Translations under genes and position numbers: made by a program
The notes under the pieces: model-generated
Told to the model about the DNA's origin: nothing
Seen by the model: only the letters and a program-made list of their open reading frames with translations
Databases searched by the model: none
Part shown: positions 37,744 through 45,573 of the stretch, one piece after another
Layout of the letters: every line of letters begins with the position of its first letter
How positions within the stretch are numbered: the stretch's first letter is position 1
NCBI GenBank assembly: GCA_018401735.1
Contig: JAGYKI010000003.1
Coordinates: forward strand, 124,001-188,000
Source: Schleiferiaceae bacterium
GTDB taxonomy: Bacteria; Bacteroidota; Bacteroidia; Flavobacteriales; Schleiferiaceae
Direction: 5' to 3'
Length of the DNA stretch: 64,000 bases

Positions 37744-37784
37744 AAAGCGACCAAGGCAAAAGCTAATTTTTGCTTGATCGCTTT
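37744..37784 (+). terminator. Terminator-like hairpin downstream of the transposase
   Basis: AAAGCGACCAAGGCAAAA pairs with TTTTTGCTTGATCGCTTT apart from a bulge and one mismatch. It lies about 120 bp after the transposase stop. The following bases are only weakly T-rich, so it may be a structural element of the IS end. The rest of 37627-37985 holds no gene. Confidence 0.5.
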
Positions 37785-37894
37785 ATTAGTAATTAACCAA
37801 AAAACCTTCAGTTTTTCAGTGCCCTCATAAATGGCTACTGTCTTTTTAATTTCAAACCAATAGATTTCGACTAAAGCGCCTTTGTAGCCAAAAA

Positions 37895-37935
37895 AGTGAA
37901 AATCTGAGGCTATGATTTATGGTCGAACTCAGGTT
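37895..37935 (+). repeat. Terminal fragment of the MITE-like repeat (right-end type)
   Basis: Matches the right ends of copies A and B over about 40 bp (AGTGAAAA, TCTGAGGCTATGATTTAT, GGTCGAACTCAGGTT). No left end is found within 300 bp. It lies between the IS and the DUF6428 gene, that is, inside the broken arsenic operon. Confidence 0.75.
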
Positions 37936-37985
37936 AAATAGCGATTTAAAAATCCCAGTTCGCGCATTTTACGCCTCTTTTTAGT

Positions 37986-38462
37986 CTAGCAACAAGTAGA
38001 ATTAGGACCGCAGCAATTATCATTAACCGCGCTAGCCAAATCCTTAACGGGTAAAGATATCGCATCAGGAATACCACATGATTCCTTGGCTAAACAATCG
38101 GTTTGGGTAGCTTTCAGCACGAAGGCATCGCCATCTTTGCCTAGAGAGTAGCGACCAATGGTGCTGCCTTGGTATTCAATTTCTAAATCGAGATCCTGGC
38201 TTAAAGCCAATTGTCTTTCGGTCTTGCGAATAATCCCTAACAGCTTGGTAGCCGAAAGCCGATGCTCATAATCATTGGCTTCCCAAAGTTGCAGATTAAG
38301 CCAAGATTCTTGGCGTAAGGTGCCACCGCAGTCGATATAATCTTTGGTGATTTTACCCAATTCGGTTAAGTGGTAATGCGGTGCCAGAGCCTTGCCATTT
38401 TCCAGTTTAAAAATGGGGTATTCTTGGTCTTTTAGGGCGGCTTTAAAGTCGGATAATTTCAT
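37986..38462 (-). CDS. DUF6428 family protein of the arsenic operon
   Basis: 158 residues (MKLSDFKAALKDQEYPIFKL ... CGGTLRQESWLNLQLWEAND) ending in a cysteine-rich tail (NDNCCGPNSTCC). This family regularly sits beside arsR in Bacteroidota arsenic loci; its function is unknown, though the paired cysteines suggest metalloid binding. I chose the ATG at 38462, 11 bp after the arsR stop. Downstream, where arsC and the permease would be expected, lie a repeat end and the IS. Confidence 0.82.
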   Translation of the reverse strand: MKLSDFKAALKDQEYPIFKLENGKALAPHYHLTELGKITKDYIDCGGTLRQESWLNLQLWEANDYEHRLSATKLLGIIRKTERQLALSQDLDLEIEYQGSTIGRYSLGKDGDAFVLKATQTDCLAKESCGIPDAISLPVKDLASAVNDNCCGPNSTCC

Positions 38463-38473
38463 GATAATGCTTT

Positions 38474-38800
38474 TTAGCAACAGTTAGATTTTAGGGGTAA
38501 ACTATGATCGAGGAAGGCCTGAAAAAGTACTTTCATCTCTTCCCATACTTCGGGATTAATACAATAACAAACTGCTGGACCAGTAATTTGTCCTTTAATA
38601 ATGCCTTGATTCTTCAGCTCTTTCAAATGCTGCGAAACCGTAGCTTGGGCTAAGCCAATTTCCTTTACCAAATCGCCACAAAAGCAGGACTCCTCCTGAT
38701 ATAAAAAACTAAGAATCCGCAAGCGAGCAGGGTGCCCTAAGGCCTTAGCCAAGGAAGCAATCCTTAAGTCTTGAGCACTAAATTGTACTTCTGATTTCAT
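38474..38800 (-). CDS. arsR: ArsR-family metalloregulator
   Basis: 108-residue winged-helix repressor. A pair of cysteines precedes the recognition helix region (ESCFCGDLVKEIGLAQATVSQHLKELKNQGIIKG), and further cysteines occur in AVCYCINP and at the C-terminal CC. The ELCVCDL-like position of ArsR is occupied by SCFCGDL, compatible with As(III) sensing. It heads the decayed operon arsR - DUF6428 - (lost genes) - permease remnant. Confidence 0.9.
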   Translation of the reverse strand: MKSEVQFSAQDLRIASLAKALGHPARLRILSFLYQEESCFCGDLVKEIGLAQATVSQHLKELKNQGIIKGQITGPAVCYCINPEVWEEMKVLFQAFLDHSLPLKSNCC

Positions 38801-38941
38801 CTGTAAATCCTTTCATCGCAAAATTACGATTAAAGAATCACATTGCTGAAAAAACAACAAAATTAAAAGCATAATTTATTATCAATCTCCCGAAAATTTA
38901 TAAAAATACTTCTAATTTGCGGCTTAGCTATCCTATAAAAT

Positions 38942-40120
38942 ATGTCGCAGCCTAATCAGCAGCAGCTCGCCCAAAAATACTTTCACACTCGCGCGCAAAC
39001 GGTCGAATTAATGAAACCTCTCAGTACTGAGGACCATTTAGCACAACCCAGTGAAGAGGTAAGTCCGCCCAAATGGCATTTAGGACACACCACTTGGTTT
39101 TTCGAAACCCTCGTTCTTTTGCCGGGTCTGACTAATTACCAGCAATTTGATGCACAATTTCCCTTTTATTTCAACTCCTATTACGAAGGTCTAGGCGAAA
39201 GAATTGATCGACATTCCCGCGGTACCTTAATCCGTCCGGCTCTCGAAAAAATTTATACTTATCGCACTTATGTAGATGCGCAGATGGAGAAGCTTTTTGC
39301 TACAGATTTAAACCCTAAGCAATTACAAACCATAGAATTAGGCATTAACCACGAAGAACAGCACCAAGAATTATTTCTAACCGATTTTAAAAAAATATTG
39401 GCTGTCCAGCCTTTTCAGGCGCCCTATAAAGCCGACTTTCAAGAAAGCTTCCCGAGCAATTCGGAAGTGCCTAAATTTATTGAAATAAGCGAAGGCATTT
39501 ATCGTATTGGCTATGCCGGCAAGGAATTCTGTTTCGATAATGAGCAGCCTGCGCATAAGGTATATTTACAACCCTACTCTATTGCCTCCAAATTGGTAAC
39601 AAACGCCGAATGGCTCGAGTTTATTGAAGCGGGTGGCTACCAAGAATTTAGTTTTTGGCATGCCGAGGGCTGGGATTGGCTTAAGCGTGAACAAATAAAA
39701 GCGCCGCTTTATTGGTTTCAAAAAAACGGTGAATGGTATCGCTTTAGTTTAGCCGGACCTGTTCTCTTAAACGGCTCCGAAAGCCTTAGCCACATTAGTT
39801 ATTACGAGGCTTATGCTTATGCAGAATGGAAAGGATTACGCCTGCCTACCGAAGCCGAATGGGAAGTAGCGCAAGAACAATTTAAATGGGGCGAACGTTG
39901 GGAATGGACCAATAGTGCCTACCTCGCCTACCCCGGTTTTAAAACCATTGAAGGTCCTGCTAAAGAGTATAATGGCAAATTTATGATCAATCAAATGGTA
40001 TTAAGAGGCGCTTCCATTGCGAGCCCATCTGGCCACAGCCGGCCGAGTTACCGTAACTTTTTTCACCCCCACTTTCGCTGGCAGTTTACCGGCTTAAGAC
40101 TGGCCAAAAATATAGACTAA
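38942..40120 (+). CDS. egtB: Ergothioneine sulfoxide synthase EgtB
   Basis: 392 residues. Non-haem iron enzyme forming the C-S bond between hercynine and a thiol. The DinB-like N-terminal domain holds the three iron ligands: His49 in WHLGHTTWFFE and His137/His141 in NHEEQHQELFLTD, matching the positions known in mycobacterial EgtB (51, 134, 138). The C-terminal formylglycine-generating-enzyme-like domain has LRLPTEAEWEVA and ends FTGLRLAKN. Followed at 3 bp by egtD. No EgtA, EgtC or EgtE gene is nearby, so the sulfur donor may be cysteine itself or those steps are encoded elsewhere. Confidence 0.93.
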   Translation: MSQPNQQQLAQKYFHTRAQTVELMKPLSTEDHLAQPSEEVSPPKWHLGHTTWFFETLVLLPGLTNYQQFDAQFPFYFNSYYEGLGERIDRHSRGTLIRPALEKIYTYRTYVDAQMEKLFATDLNPKQLQTIELGINHEEQHQELFLTDFKKILAVQPFQAPYKADFQESFPSNSEVPKFIEISEGIYRIGYAGKEFCFDNEQPAHKVYLQPYSIASKLVTNAEWLEFIEAGGYQEFSFWHAEGWDWLKREQIKAPLYWFQKNGEWYRFSLAGPVLLNGSESLSHISYYEAYAYAEWKGLRLPTEAEWEVAQEQFKWGERWEWTNSAYLAYPGFKTIEGPAKEYNGKFMINQMVLRGASIASPSGHSRPSYRNFFHPHFRWQFTGLRLAKNID

Positions 40121-40123
40121 AGC

Positions 40124-41065
40124 ATGACGAGCTTTAAACAAGATGTTATTACTGGCCTTGCGGCAGATGCGAAATATTTATCATCCCGTTATTTCTACGA
40201 CGAAATCGGTGATCAAATTTTCCAAGAAATCATGGCGATGCCTGATTATTACCTTACCCGTGCAGAGGAAGAAATTTTTCAACTGCGCAAGGAAGACATT
40301 TTCCGAGCCCTTAATTTTAAGACTCCTTTTAAACTGGTTGAATTAGGCGCTGGCGATGGCTTAAAAACCAAAATTCTTCTGCGTAGCTTTATAGAGGAGA
40401 AAGCGGATTTCCAATATCTACCGATTGACATCTCTAGTCATGTTTTGGATGAACTGGCCGAAAGCTTAATAACAGAGCTTCCCCAATTAGAAGTTATTCC
40501 CATGGCTATGGAATACTTCGAGGCATTAGAACACTTGCAAAATATTAGCAATGATCCAAAATTAGTCTTGTTTTTAGGCTCCAATATTGGCAATTTCCCG
40601 CAGGGTAAGGCAGCAGGTTTCTTAAGCAGTTTGGCGGCCAAACTGCAAAAAGGTGATAAACTTTTACTGGGCGTAGATCTTAAAAAAGAGCCCGCCAAAA
40701 TATTACAAGCTTACAGCGACCAAACTGGTATTACAGCCCGTTTCAACCTAAATATCTTAGCCCGTATCAATCGTGAATTAGGCGCGGACTTCGACTTGCA
40801 AAATTTTGAGCATTACGCCAGTTACAATCCTCAAAGCGGAGAATGTCGAAGCTATCTCATCTGCCGTAAGGCACAAGAGGTACATTTAGAAGGAGTTGCA
40901 CAAAGTATTCATTTTGAGGAATATGAATCCATTCATACCGAAATTTCGAAAAAATACAGCCCGGCCGAACTCCATCGTTTGGCCGCTGAAACTGGCTTTA
41001 AGGTAATCGAGAAATTTTACGATTCAAAAAAGCAATTTAGCGATGTACTGCTGGAAAAACGTTAA
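40124..41065 (+). CDS. egtD: Histidine N-alpha-methyltransferase EgtD
   Basis: 313 residues. Trimethylates histidine to hercynine using S-adenosylmethionine. Signature segments are SSRYFYDEIGDQIFQEIMAM, PDYYLTRAEEEIF, the SAM loop VELGAGDGLKTKILL, FLGSNIGNFP and LLLGVDLKKEPAKI. Together with egtB it supplies the core ergothioneine pathway. Its stop codon shares TTAA with the stop of the opposing symporter gene. Confidence 0.95.
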   Translation: MTSFKQDVITGLAADAKYLSSRYFYDEIGDQIFQEIMAMPDYYLTRAEEEIFQLRKEDIFRALNFKTPFKLVELGAGDGLKTKILLRSFIEEKADFQYLPIDISSHVLDELAESLITELPQLEVIPMAMEYFEALEHLQNISNDPKLVLFLGSNIGNFPQGKAAGFLSSLAAKLQKGDKLLLGVDLKKEPAKILQAYSDQTGITARFNLNILARINRELGADFDLQNFEHYASYNPQSGECRSYLICRKAQEVHLEGVAQSIHFEEYESIHTEISKKYSPAELHRLAAETGFKVIEKFYDSKKQFSDVLLEKR

Positions 41066-42780
41066 GCCTTTTCGGTTTTCATAGATTGCAAAAGAAGGGC
41101 GATGCCCACCACTAAGCCACAGCCTATAAGGTTGTACCATAGGTATTCGATGTTTAAATCGCGGAAAAATGGCCACTGGTAAATATTGCCAAAGTGAATA
41201 AGTAAAACCGCACCTTCACCAATAAGAGCGGCTGGGAAAATAGCTGAGGCTTTAACCTTTTTTATAAAAAAGGCTACTAAAAATATTCCCAGAATGGTTC
41301 CATAAAATAGAGAGCCAAGTACATTCACCATTTCAATTAAATTATCGAAAAGATTGGCCACCAAGGCAAAGCTTATGGCTACAAAACCCCACATTACGGT
41401 GAATACTTTCGACATGAAAAGTCGCTGCTTTTCGGTCGATTCACGTTGAAACAAGCGGTTGTAAAAATCGACCATCGTGGTGGTTGCCAAAGCATTCAAT
41501 TCGCTGGACGTACTCGACATGGCTGCGCTAAATATCAGGGCTATAATCAAACCTATAACCCCAATAGGTAAAAAGTCCATTACAAAATTGAGAAACACAT
41601 AATTGGTATCCTTTACTTTAAACTTAGGGTCGGCTTTCACCAGTAAATCTTTGACTTCGCTCCGAATGGCTTTATCTTCATCCAAGCGTTTTAAAAACAC
41701 TTCTCTACCGAGAGATTTCTGACGAAGGTTCTCTTGTCGAATAGCGGTTTCAAAGGCAATACGGCTTTGCTGCAACTCTTCATAATTAGCATCAAAGCGC
41801 TCTTCTAATTGCGTAAGCTCAACTTTATACTTGGTCTTATTTAAACCTTCGAGGGCCACCTGATTAAAGAACATGGGCGGTTTAACGTAGAGGTAAAATA
41901 TAAAAACCAAAACCCCTGTTAGCAAAATAAAAAGCTGCATTGGGATTTTCAATATTGCATTAAACATCAGTCCTAGCCTGCTTTCGCGGATATTTTTACC
42001 CGTTAAATAACGTTGTACCTGACTTTGATCGGTACCAAAATAAGAAAGCGCCAAAAAGAGTCCCCCCGTTAAACCACTCCAAACAGTGTAGCGCTCGTTT
42101 AAGTCGAAATTGAAATCTAAAATCTGCATTCTACCGGCACTTCCTGCAATTTCGAAGGCGGTAGATAAATCCGTGAAATCTTGAATTTTAATAATCAGCA
42201 AAACAAAGGCGAGAGTCATCCCCAAAAGGATAATTCCCATTTGCAATTTTTGAGTAATGCTTACTGCCTTGCTTCCACCTGAAACGGTGTAAACAATAAC
42301 CAATAGGCCTACAAAAAGATTGGTTAATTGGAGGTTCCAACCTAAAATTGTAGACAGAATAATGGCCGGTGCAAAAATGGTTAAACCCGCCGCCAAACCT
42401 CTTTGTACTAAAAACAGAAAAGCCGCTAAGAGTCTTGTTTTCAGGTCGAAACGACTTTCTAAATACTCATAAGCAGTATATACTTTCAGTCGGTAATAAA
42501 TAGGAATTATAAAGGCAGAAATAATAACTAAGGCCAGGGGAAGCCCAAAATAAAACTGTACAAAGCGCAACCCCGATTCATAACCCAGTCCTGGGGCACT
42601 TAAAAAGGTAATAGCGCTAGCCTGCGTAGCCATAACTGAAACGCCCACGGTAAACCATTTCATTTCGTTTCCACCACGCAAATAGTCATTTAAATCGCGA
42701 CTATTACGTGTACGCCAAACCCCATAAGCCACAATTGCAAAGAGTGTCCCGAAAAGGACTATCCAATCAATAGTACTCAT
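41062..42780 (-). CDS. Sodium:solute symporter family transporter
   Basis: 572 residues with about thirteen membrane helices, SSS family (MSTIDWIVLFGTLFAIVAYG, NEMKWFTVGVSVMATQASAITFLSAPG, FSAAMSSTSSELNALATTT). A soluble stretch of about 110 residues, partly coiled-coil-like (LTQLEERFDANYEELQQSRI), interrupts the helices near residue 310-410. I chose the ATG at 42780, which overlaps the stop of the 36-residue gene upstream (TAATG); a longer frame to 42864 would run through that small gene. The substrate is unknown; the coupled secreted PIG-L deacetylase suggests a deacetylated sugar or similar compound. Confidence 0.9.
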   Translation of the reverse strand: MSTIDWIVLFGTLFAIVAYGVWRTRNSRDLNDYLRGGNEMKWFTVGVSVMATQASAITFLSAPGLGYESGLRFVQFYFGLPLALVIISAFIIPIYYRLKVYTAYEYLESRFDLKTRLLAAFLFLVQRGLAAGLTIFAPAIILSTILGWNLQLTNLFVGLLVIVYTVSGGSKAVSITQKLQMGIILLGMTLAFVLLIIKIQDFTDLSTAFEIAGSAGRMQILDFNFDLNERYTVWSGLTGGLFLALSYFGTDQSQVQRYLTGKNIRESRLGLMFNAILKIPMQLFILLTGVLVFIFYLYVKPPMFFNQVALEGLNKTKYKVELTQLEERFDANYEELQQSRIAFETAIRQENLRQKSLGREVFLKRLDEDKAIRSEVKDLLVKADPKFKVKDTNYVFLNFVMDFLPIGVIGLIIALIFSAAMSSTSSELNALATTTMVDFYNRLFQRESTEKQRLFMSKVFTVMWGFVAISFALVANLFDNLIEMVNVLGSLFYGTILGIFLVAFFIKKVKASAIFPAALIGEGAVLLIHFGNIYQWPFFRDLNIEYLWYNLIGCGLVVGIALLLQSMKTEKA

Positions 42781-42890
42781 TAACGGTAGTATTCGGTAAT
42801 TAGGTAAAAGACAATTATCTCTACGAAAAGGAATATCAGAACTCCCGTGTAGAGCTGTCGCCACTTATGTTTTTGCCCTGCACTTTCCAT
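42780..42890 (-). CDS. 36-residue single-helix membrane peptide coupled to the symporter
   Basis: Short frame ATG at 42890 to TAA at 42780, starting MESAGQKHKWRQLYTG, then one membrane helix (VLIFLFVEIIVFYLI) and ending TEYYR. The start is 1 bp after the PIG-L stop and its stop overlaps the symporter ATG as TAATG, so three genes are tightly chained. The positive N-terminal side, single helix and exact packing between two genes argue that it is real. It could be a small subunit of the symporter, as seen for other SSS carriers with small partner proteins. No homology is claimed. Confidence 0.7.
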   Translation of the reverse strand: MESAGQKHKWRQLYTGVLIFLFVEIIVFYLITEYYR

Positions 42891-42891
42891 C

Positions 42892-45384
42892 TTAATACGA
42901 AATCATATTCGCCAAAAGTCGGAAGGCACCTGGCACACCGGCAGGTAATTCGCGAAAAAAGGAAATTCCTGTGTACATAAAAGAGCCTTCACCCAAATCA
43001 GCAATTATTAAAGCGCCAAATAAATTTTCCTCACCGCTATCGTGCCAAGCTAATGGCGCTTGATAATTTTCATCCCAATTATCGGCAAAGTATAAACCAC
43101 GCTCCTGCACCCAATGGTCAAAATCGGCTTTATTCAATTTATTAGGGTCGTTTAATAAGCGATGATCGGCCAAAGCAAAAGTTACCTCTGCATTTTCTTC
43201 GGTAACTCGCTTGCGCGAAATCTCGAAGGGGTAAGGCCCAAAGTCGAGACTAGCTGATCGGCGTGAGCGCGTATTATACTGAACAATATAATTTCCACCC
43301 GCTTTTACATAAGCCATTAATTTGTCGTTATAATCCAATAACCACTCTTGAGTATTGTAAGCTCTAATACCCGCAATAACCGCTTGGTATTGTGCCAAAT
43401 CTGCAGAAGCAAGCGCCGCCTCATCTAAAATATCTACTTGATATCCCATTAGCTCAATAGCCTCTGCCACCTTATCGCCGGCCCCATTTATATAAGCCAC
43501 CTTGTTTCCCTCCTTTTGTAAATCGAGACGTACCAAATTTACATCGGCCGCTTCCAATACCATACGCTTATCAATATGCTGGTAATCTATTTCATAAAGG
43601 CTCTTAAGGCTTTCGCCTGATGCGCTATTACTAAAGCTAAGAGTAGTATTGGCCGCTTTTCCTTGCGGACTAATCTTCACATTTTTGATCAAACGACTAT
43701 CGGCCTCTTTAAAACTAAGCTGCAGACTATTCGGCTCTATTTTCCAGCCTTCTGCTTGGAGGTTTATGGTAAAATCACCCGCTTTAAAAGCTCTGAAGTT
43801 AAGGGATAATTCTTGGGAAGCTTCATCTACAAAAATGAGATTACTCCGATCAGCCTTTACCACTAAATCGGGCGTAATCATTAAAGGACGAATAATTTCA
43901 CCCTCTACTCGATCACTAAATTTATAGATGGCCGCAATAGGCAAGTAAAACAAACGGCCTTCCACCCTTAAGGGGAGATGCGAAGCTAAAGTGGCTTCAT
44001 TTTCTGCGAGGCCAATTTGTAAATCATCATCTAACTGAAAAACAGTTTTATAAGGATTACGCAGCCAATAGGGTTGCGATAAAGGCAGGTCCTTTTCTAA
44101 ACTAAATTCGAGGCTATTATTATCATTGGACGCTAAGTCAATCCAATTGTCATCTCCCGTAAGGGTTTTTCCTTCGCCATTTAAAAGGCTAGGGTCGAAT
44201 ACTAATTTACTGCCGATACTCTCCGCTTTAGGCATAGATATTTGCAAATTAGAACGAGAAACGTAGCTTAGTTTAAACTTCTGCTTACAAGTAGTAAGGC
44301 TGTATTCTGAAGGCGATAATAACTCTACATGTAAGCCTAAGCAAGAGGCAATGATTTTTCGCAAACGCTCTTGAAAGTATGATCTTTGGTCGGCTTCGTT
44401 AATGGCCGTACTCGCTTCGAGTAAATCCAATAGTTTGTTTACTGAAGCAGAAGGTTTACTGAAATTAAAATCTGCTAAAATGCTAGCTATTAATTGATCA
44501 CCGCTGGCGAAATTAAAACGCTGCCAAGAACTGGAAATGCCTTCTAGAGGATCGCTTTTACAGCTTTCACCCTTCATTAATTTTAAATACTCATCGGACG
44601 AGCCACGGGCGAGAGCCACGCCAAAACCCTGGCTTTTATGCTGACTACGACTATGGCTAGCTAATTCGTTACAGCTCAAACCTAGCTCTTCTACATAAGT
44701 GCCCACATCTATTTTAACATAAGTAGGGTCGCTGGCTGCGAGGCTGTCCAAATTAGGATCCCACCAGGCGCTGTGATTCCAAAAAATACGCTTAACCTGC
44801 CAGGGTTTGAAATTTTCTAATTGCTCGGGAAATGCATTGGGATCGGCAGCCAAATCGAAAGCCTCTAAAGCGAGTTCAGCACTGGCGGTATGGTGGCCGT
44901 GGCCGGCACGAGCATCTGGAGGGAAACGTGTAATAATGATATCGGGACGAAACTTGCGAATGATTTGCACCACGTCGCTTAAAATCAATTCTTTACCCCA
45001 TTGTTGATAGGTTTCTTCAGCGGTTTTACTATAACCAAAGTCTAAGGCGCGACTAAAAAATTGTTTTCCACCATCAATACGGCGAGCTTGCATCAATTCT
45101 TGCGTGCGTAAAATTCCTAGTTGGGCACCCAGTTCGGTACCTATTAAATTTTGCCCACCATCGCCTCTCGTTAAAGAAAGGTAGGCCGTTTGGTATTTGC
45201 GCTCATTGGCAAGAAAGGAAATCATTGCAGTGTTCTCATCATCGGGATGAGCCGCCAGATACAAAACCCGTGTAGAGTTTCCGAGTTTACTTATTTCGTG
45301 ATAGATTGCGGAAGAACTTTGATCTTGCGCTTTTAGAAAGCCGAAGGATAAAAGTAGCAGACCGAGGGCGATACTATTTTTCAT
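42892..45384 (-). CDS. Secreted PIG-L family deacetylase with large C-terminal extension
   Basis: 830 residues from the ATG at 45384, which starts a clear signal peptide (KNSIALGLLLLSFGFLKAQ). The PIG-L/LmbE domain is N-terminal, with the zinc motif AAHPDDE near 45 and GHGHHTASAELALEAF near 160. The remaining ~550 residues hold beta-rich domains and end with a glutamine-amidotransferase-like fold (YQAVIAGIRAYNTQEWLLDY, then AGGNYIVQYN). PIG-L enzymes remove acetyl from N-acetylglucosamine-type groups. It is probably periplasmic or surface-bound and coupled to the downstream peptide and symporter. Confidence 0.88.
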   Translation of the reverse strand: MKNSIALGLLLLSFGFLKAQDQSSSAIYHEISKLGNSTRVLYLAAHPDDENTAMISFLANERKYQTAYLSLTRGDGGQNLIGTELGAQLGILRTQELMQARRIDGGKQFFSRALDFGYSKTAEETYQQWGKELILSDVVQIIRKFRPDIIITRFPPDARAGHGHHTASAELALEAFDLAADPNAFPEQLENFKPWQVKRIFWNHSAWWDPNLDSLAASDPTYVKIDVGTYVEELGLSCNELASHSRSQHKSQGFGVALARGSSDEYLKLMKGESCKSDPLEGISSSWQRFNFASGDQLIASILADFNFSKPSASVNKLLDLLEASTAINEADQRSYFQERLRKIIASCLGLHVELLSPSEYSLTTCKQKFKLSYVSRSNLQISMPKAESIGSKLVFDPSLLNGEGKTLTGDDNWIDLASNDNNSLEFSLEKDLPLSQPYWLRNPYKTVFQLDDDLQIGLAENEATLASHLPLRVEGRLFYLPIAAIYKFSDRVEGEIIRPLMITPDLVVKADRSNLIFVDEASQELSLNFRAFKAGDFTINLQAEGWKIEPNSLQLSFKEADSRLIKNVKISPQGKAANTTLSFSNSASGESLKSLYEIDYQHIDKRMVLEAADVNLVRLDLQKEGNKVAYINGAGDKVAEAIELMGYQVDILDEAALASADLAQYQAVIAGIRAYNTQEWLLDYNDKLMAYVKAGGNYIVQYNTRSRRSASLDFGPYPFEISRKRVTEENAEVTFALADHRLLNDPNKLNKADFDHWVQERGLYFADNWDENYQAPLAWHDSGEENLFGALIIADLGEGSFMYTGISFFRELPAGVPGAFRLLANMISY

Positions 45385-45451
45385 AAATTTTTTTCGTCGG
45401 TCAAATCTACCAATTACCGCTAGCATACGCGATAGGAATTCTTTATTTCCA

Positions 45452-45510
45452 CATATAAAGAGTTATAGACTAGTTACTGAAGTAGGTATAGCCAAAACCC
45501 TCTTTATATG
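45452..45510. promoter_or_regulatory. Inverted repeat between divergent PIG-L and S8 protease genes
   Basis: CATATAAAGAG at 45452-45462 and CTCTTTATATG at 45500-45510 are perfect 11-bp complements separated by 37 bp, in the 189-bp divergent intergenic region. It could be a paired operator or a long-loop hairpin. No convincing TAnnTTTG box was found. Confidence 0.5.
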
Positions 45511-45573
45511 CTCATAAATAAAAGTTAATTTTAAGTGATTACCTTTAGCCTCCCTAATTTACACAAATACCCT

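Larger units (their letters stand above)
36100..37785 (+). mobile_element. IS1182-family insertion sequence (approximate limits)
   Basis: Full-length transposase gene flanked on the left by a hairpin next to the broken arsenite permease remnant and on the right by a terminator-like hairpin. I could not find convincing terminal inverted repeats or a target duplication, so the limits are estimates from where the permease sequence ends and where transposase-linked structure stops. Confidence 0.5.

Noticed and set aside
36100..37785. Terminal inverted repeats of the IS
   Set aside because: A weak resemblance between GTTTTCACTCCTTTTTTCG on the left and the complement of the right side (GTTTTCGCTTTTTTACG) was seen, but the order relative to the ends and the lack of a target duplication made it too weak to report as IRs.
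36145..37935. Idea that the IS1182 transposase mobilises the MITE-like repeats
   Set aside because: The repeat ends do not occur in mirrored form at the two sides of the transposase gene, and no left-end copy is present near 36100. A different transposase is more likely.
42781..42864. Longer N-terminus for the sodium:solute symporter
   Set aside because: The extra 28 residues are polar and unlike the family, and the same DNA encodes the coupled 36-residue peptide in another frame.
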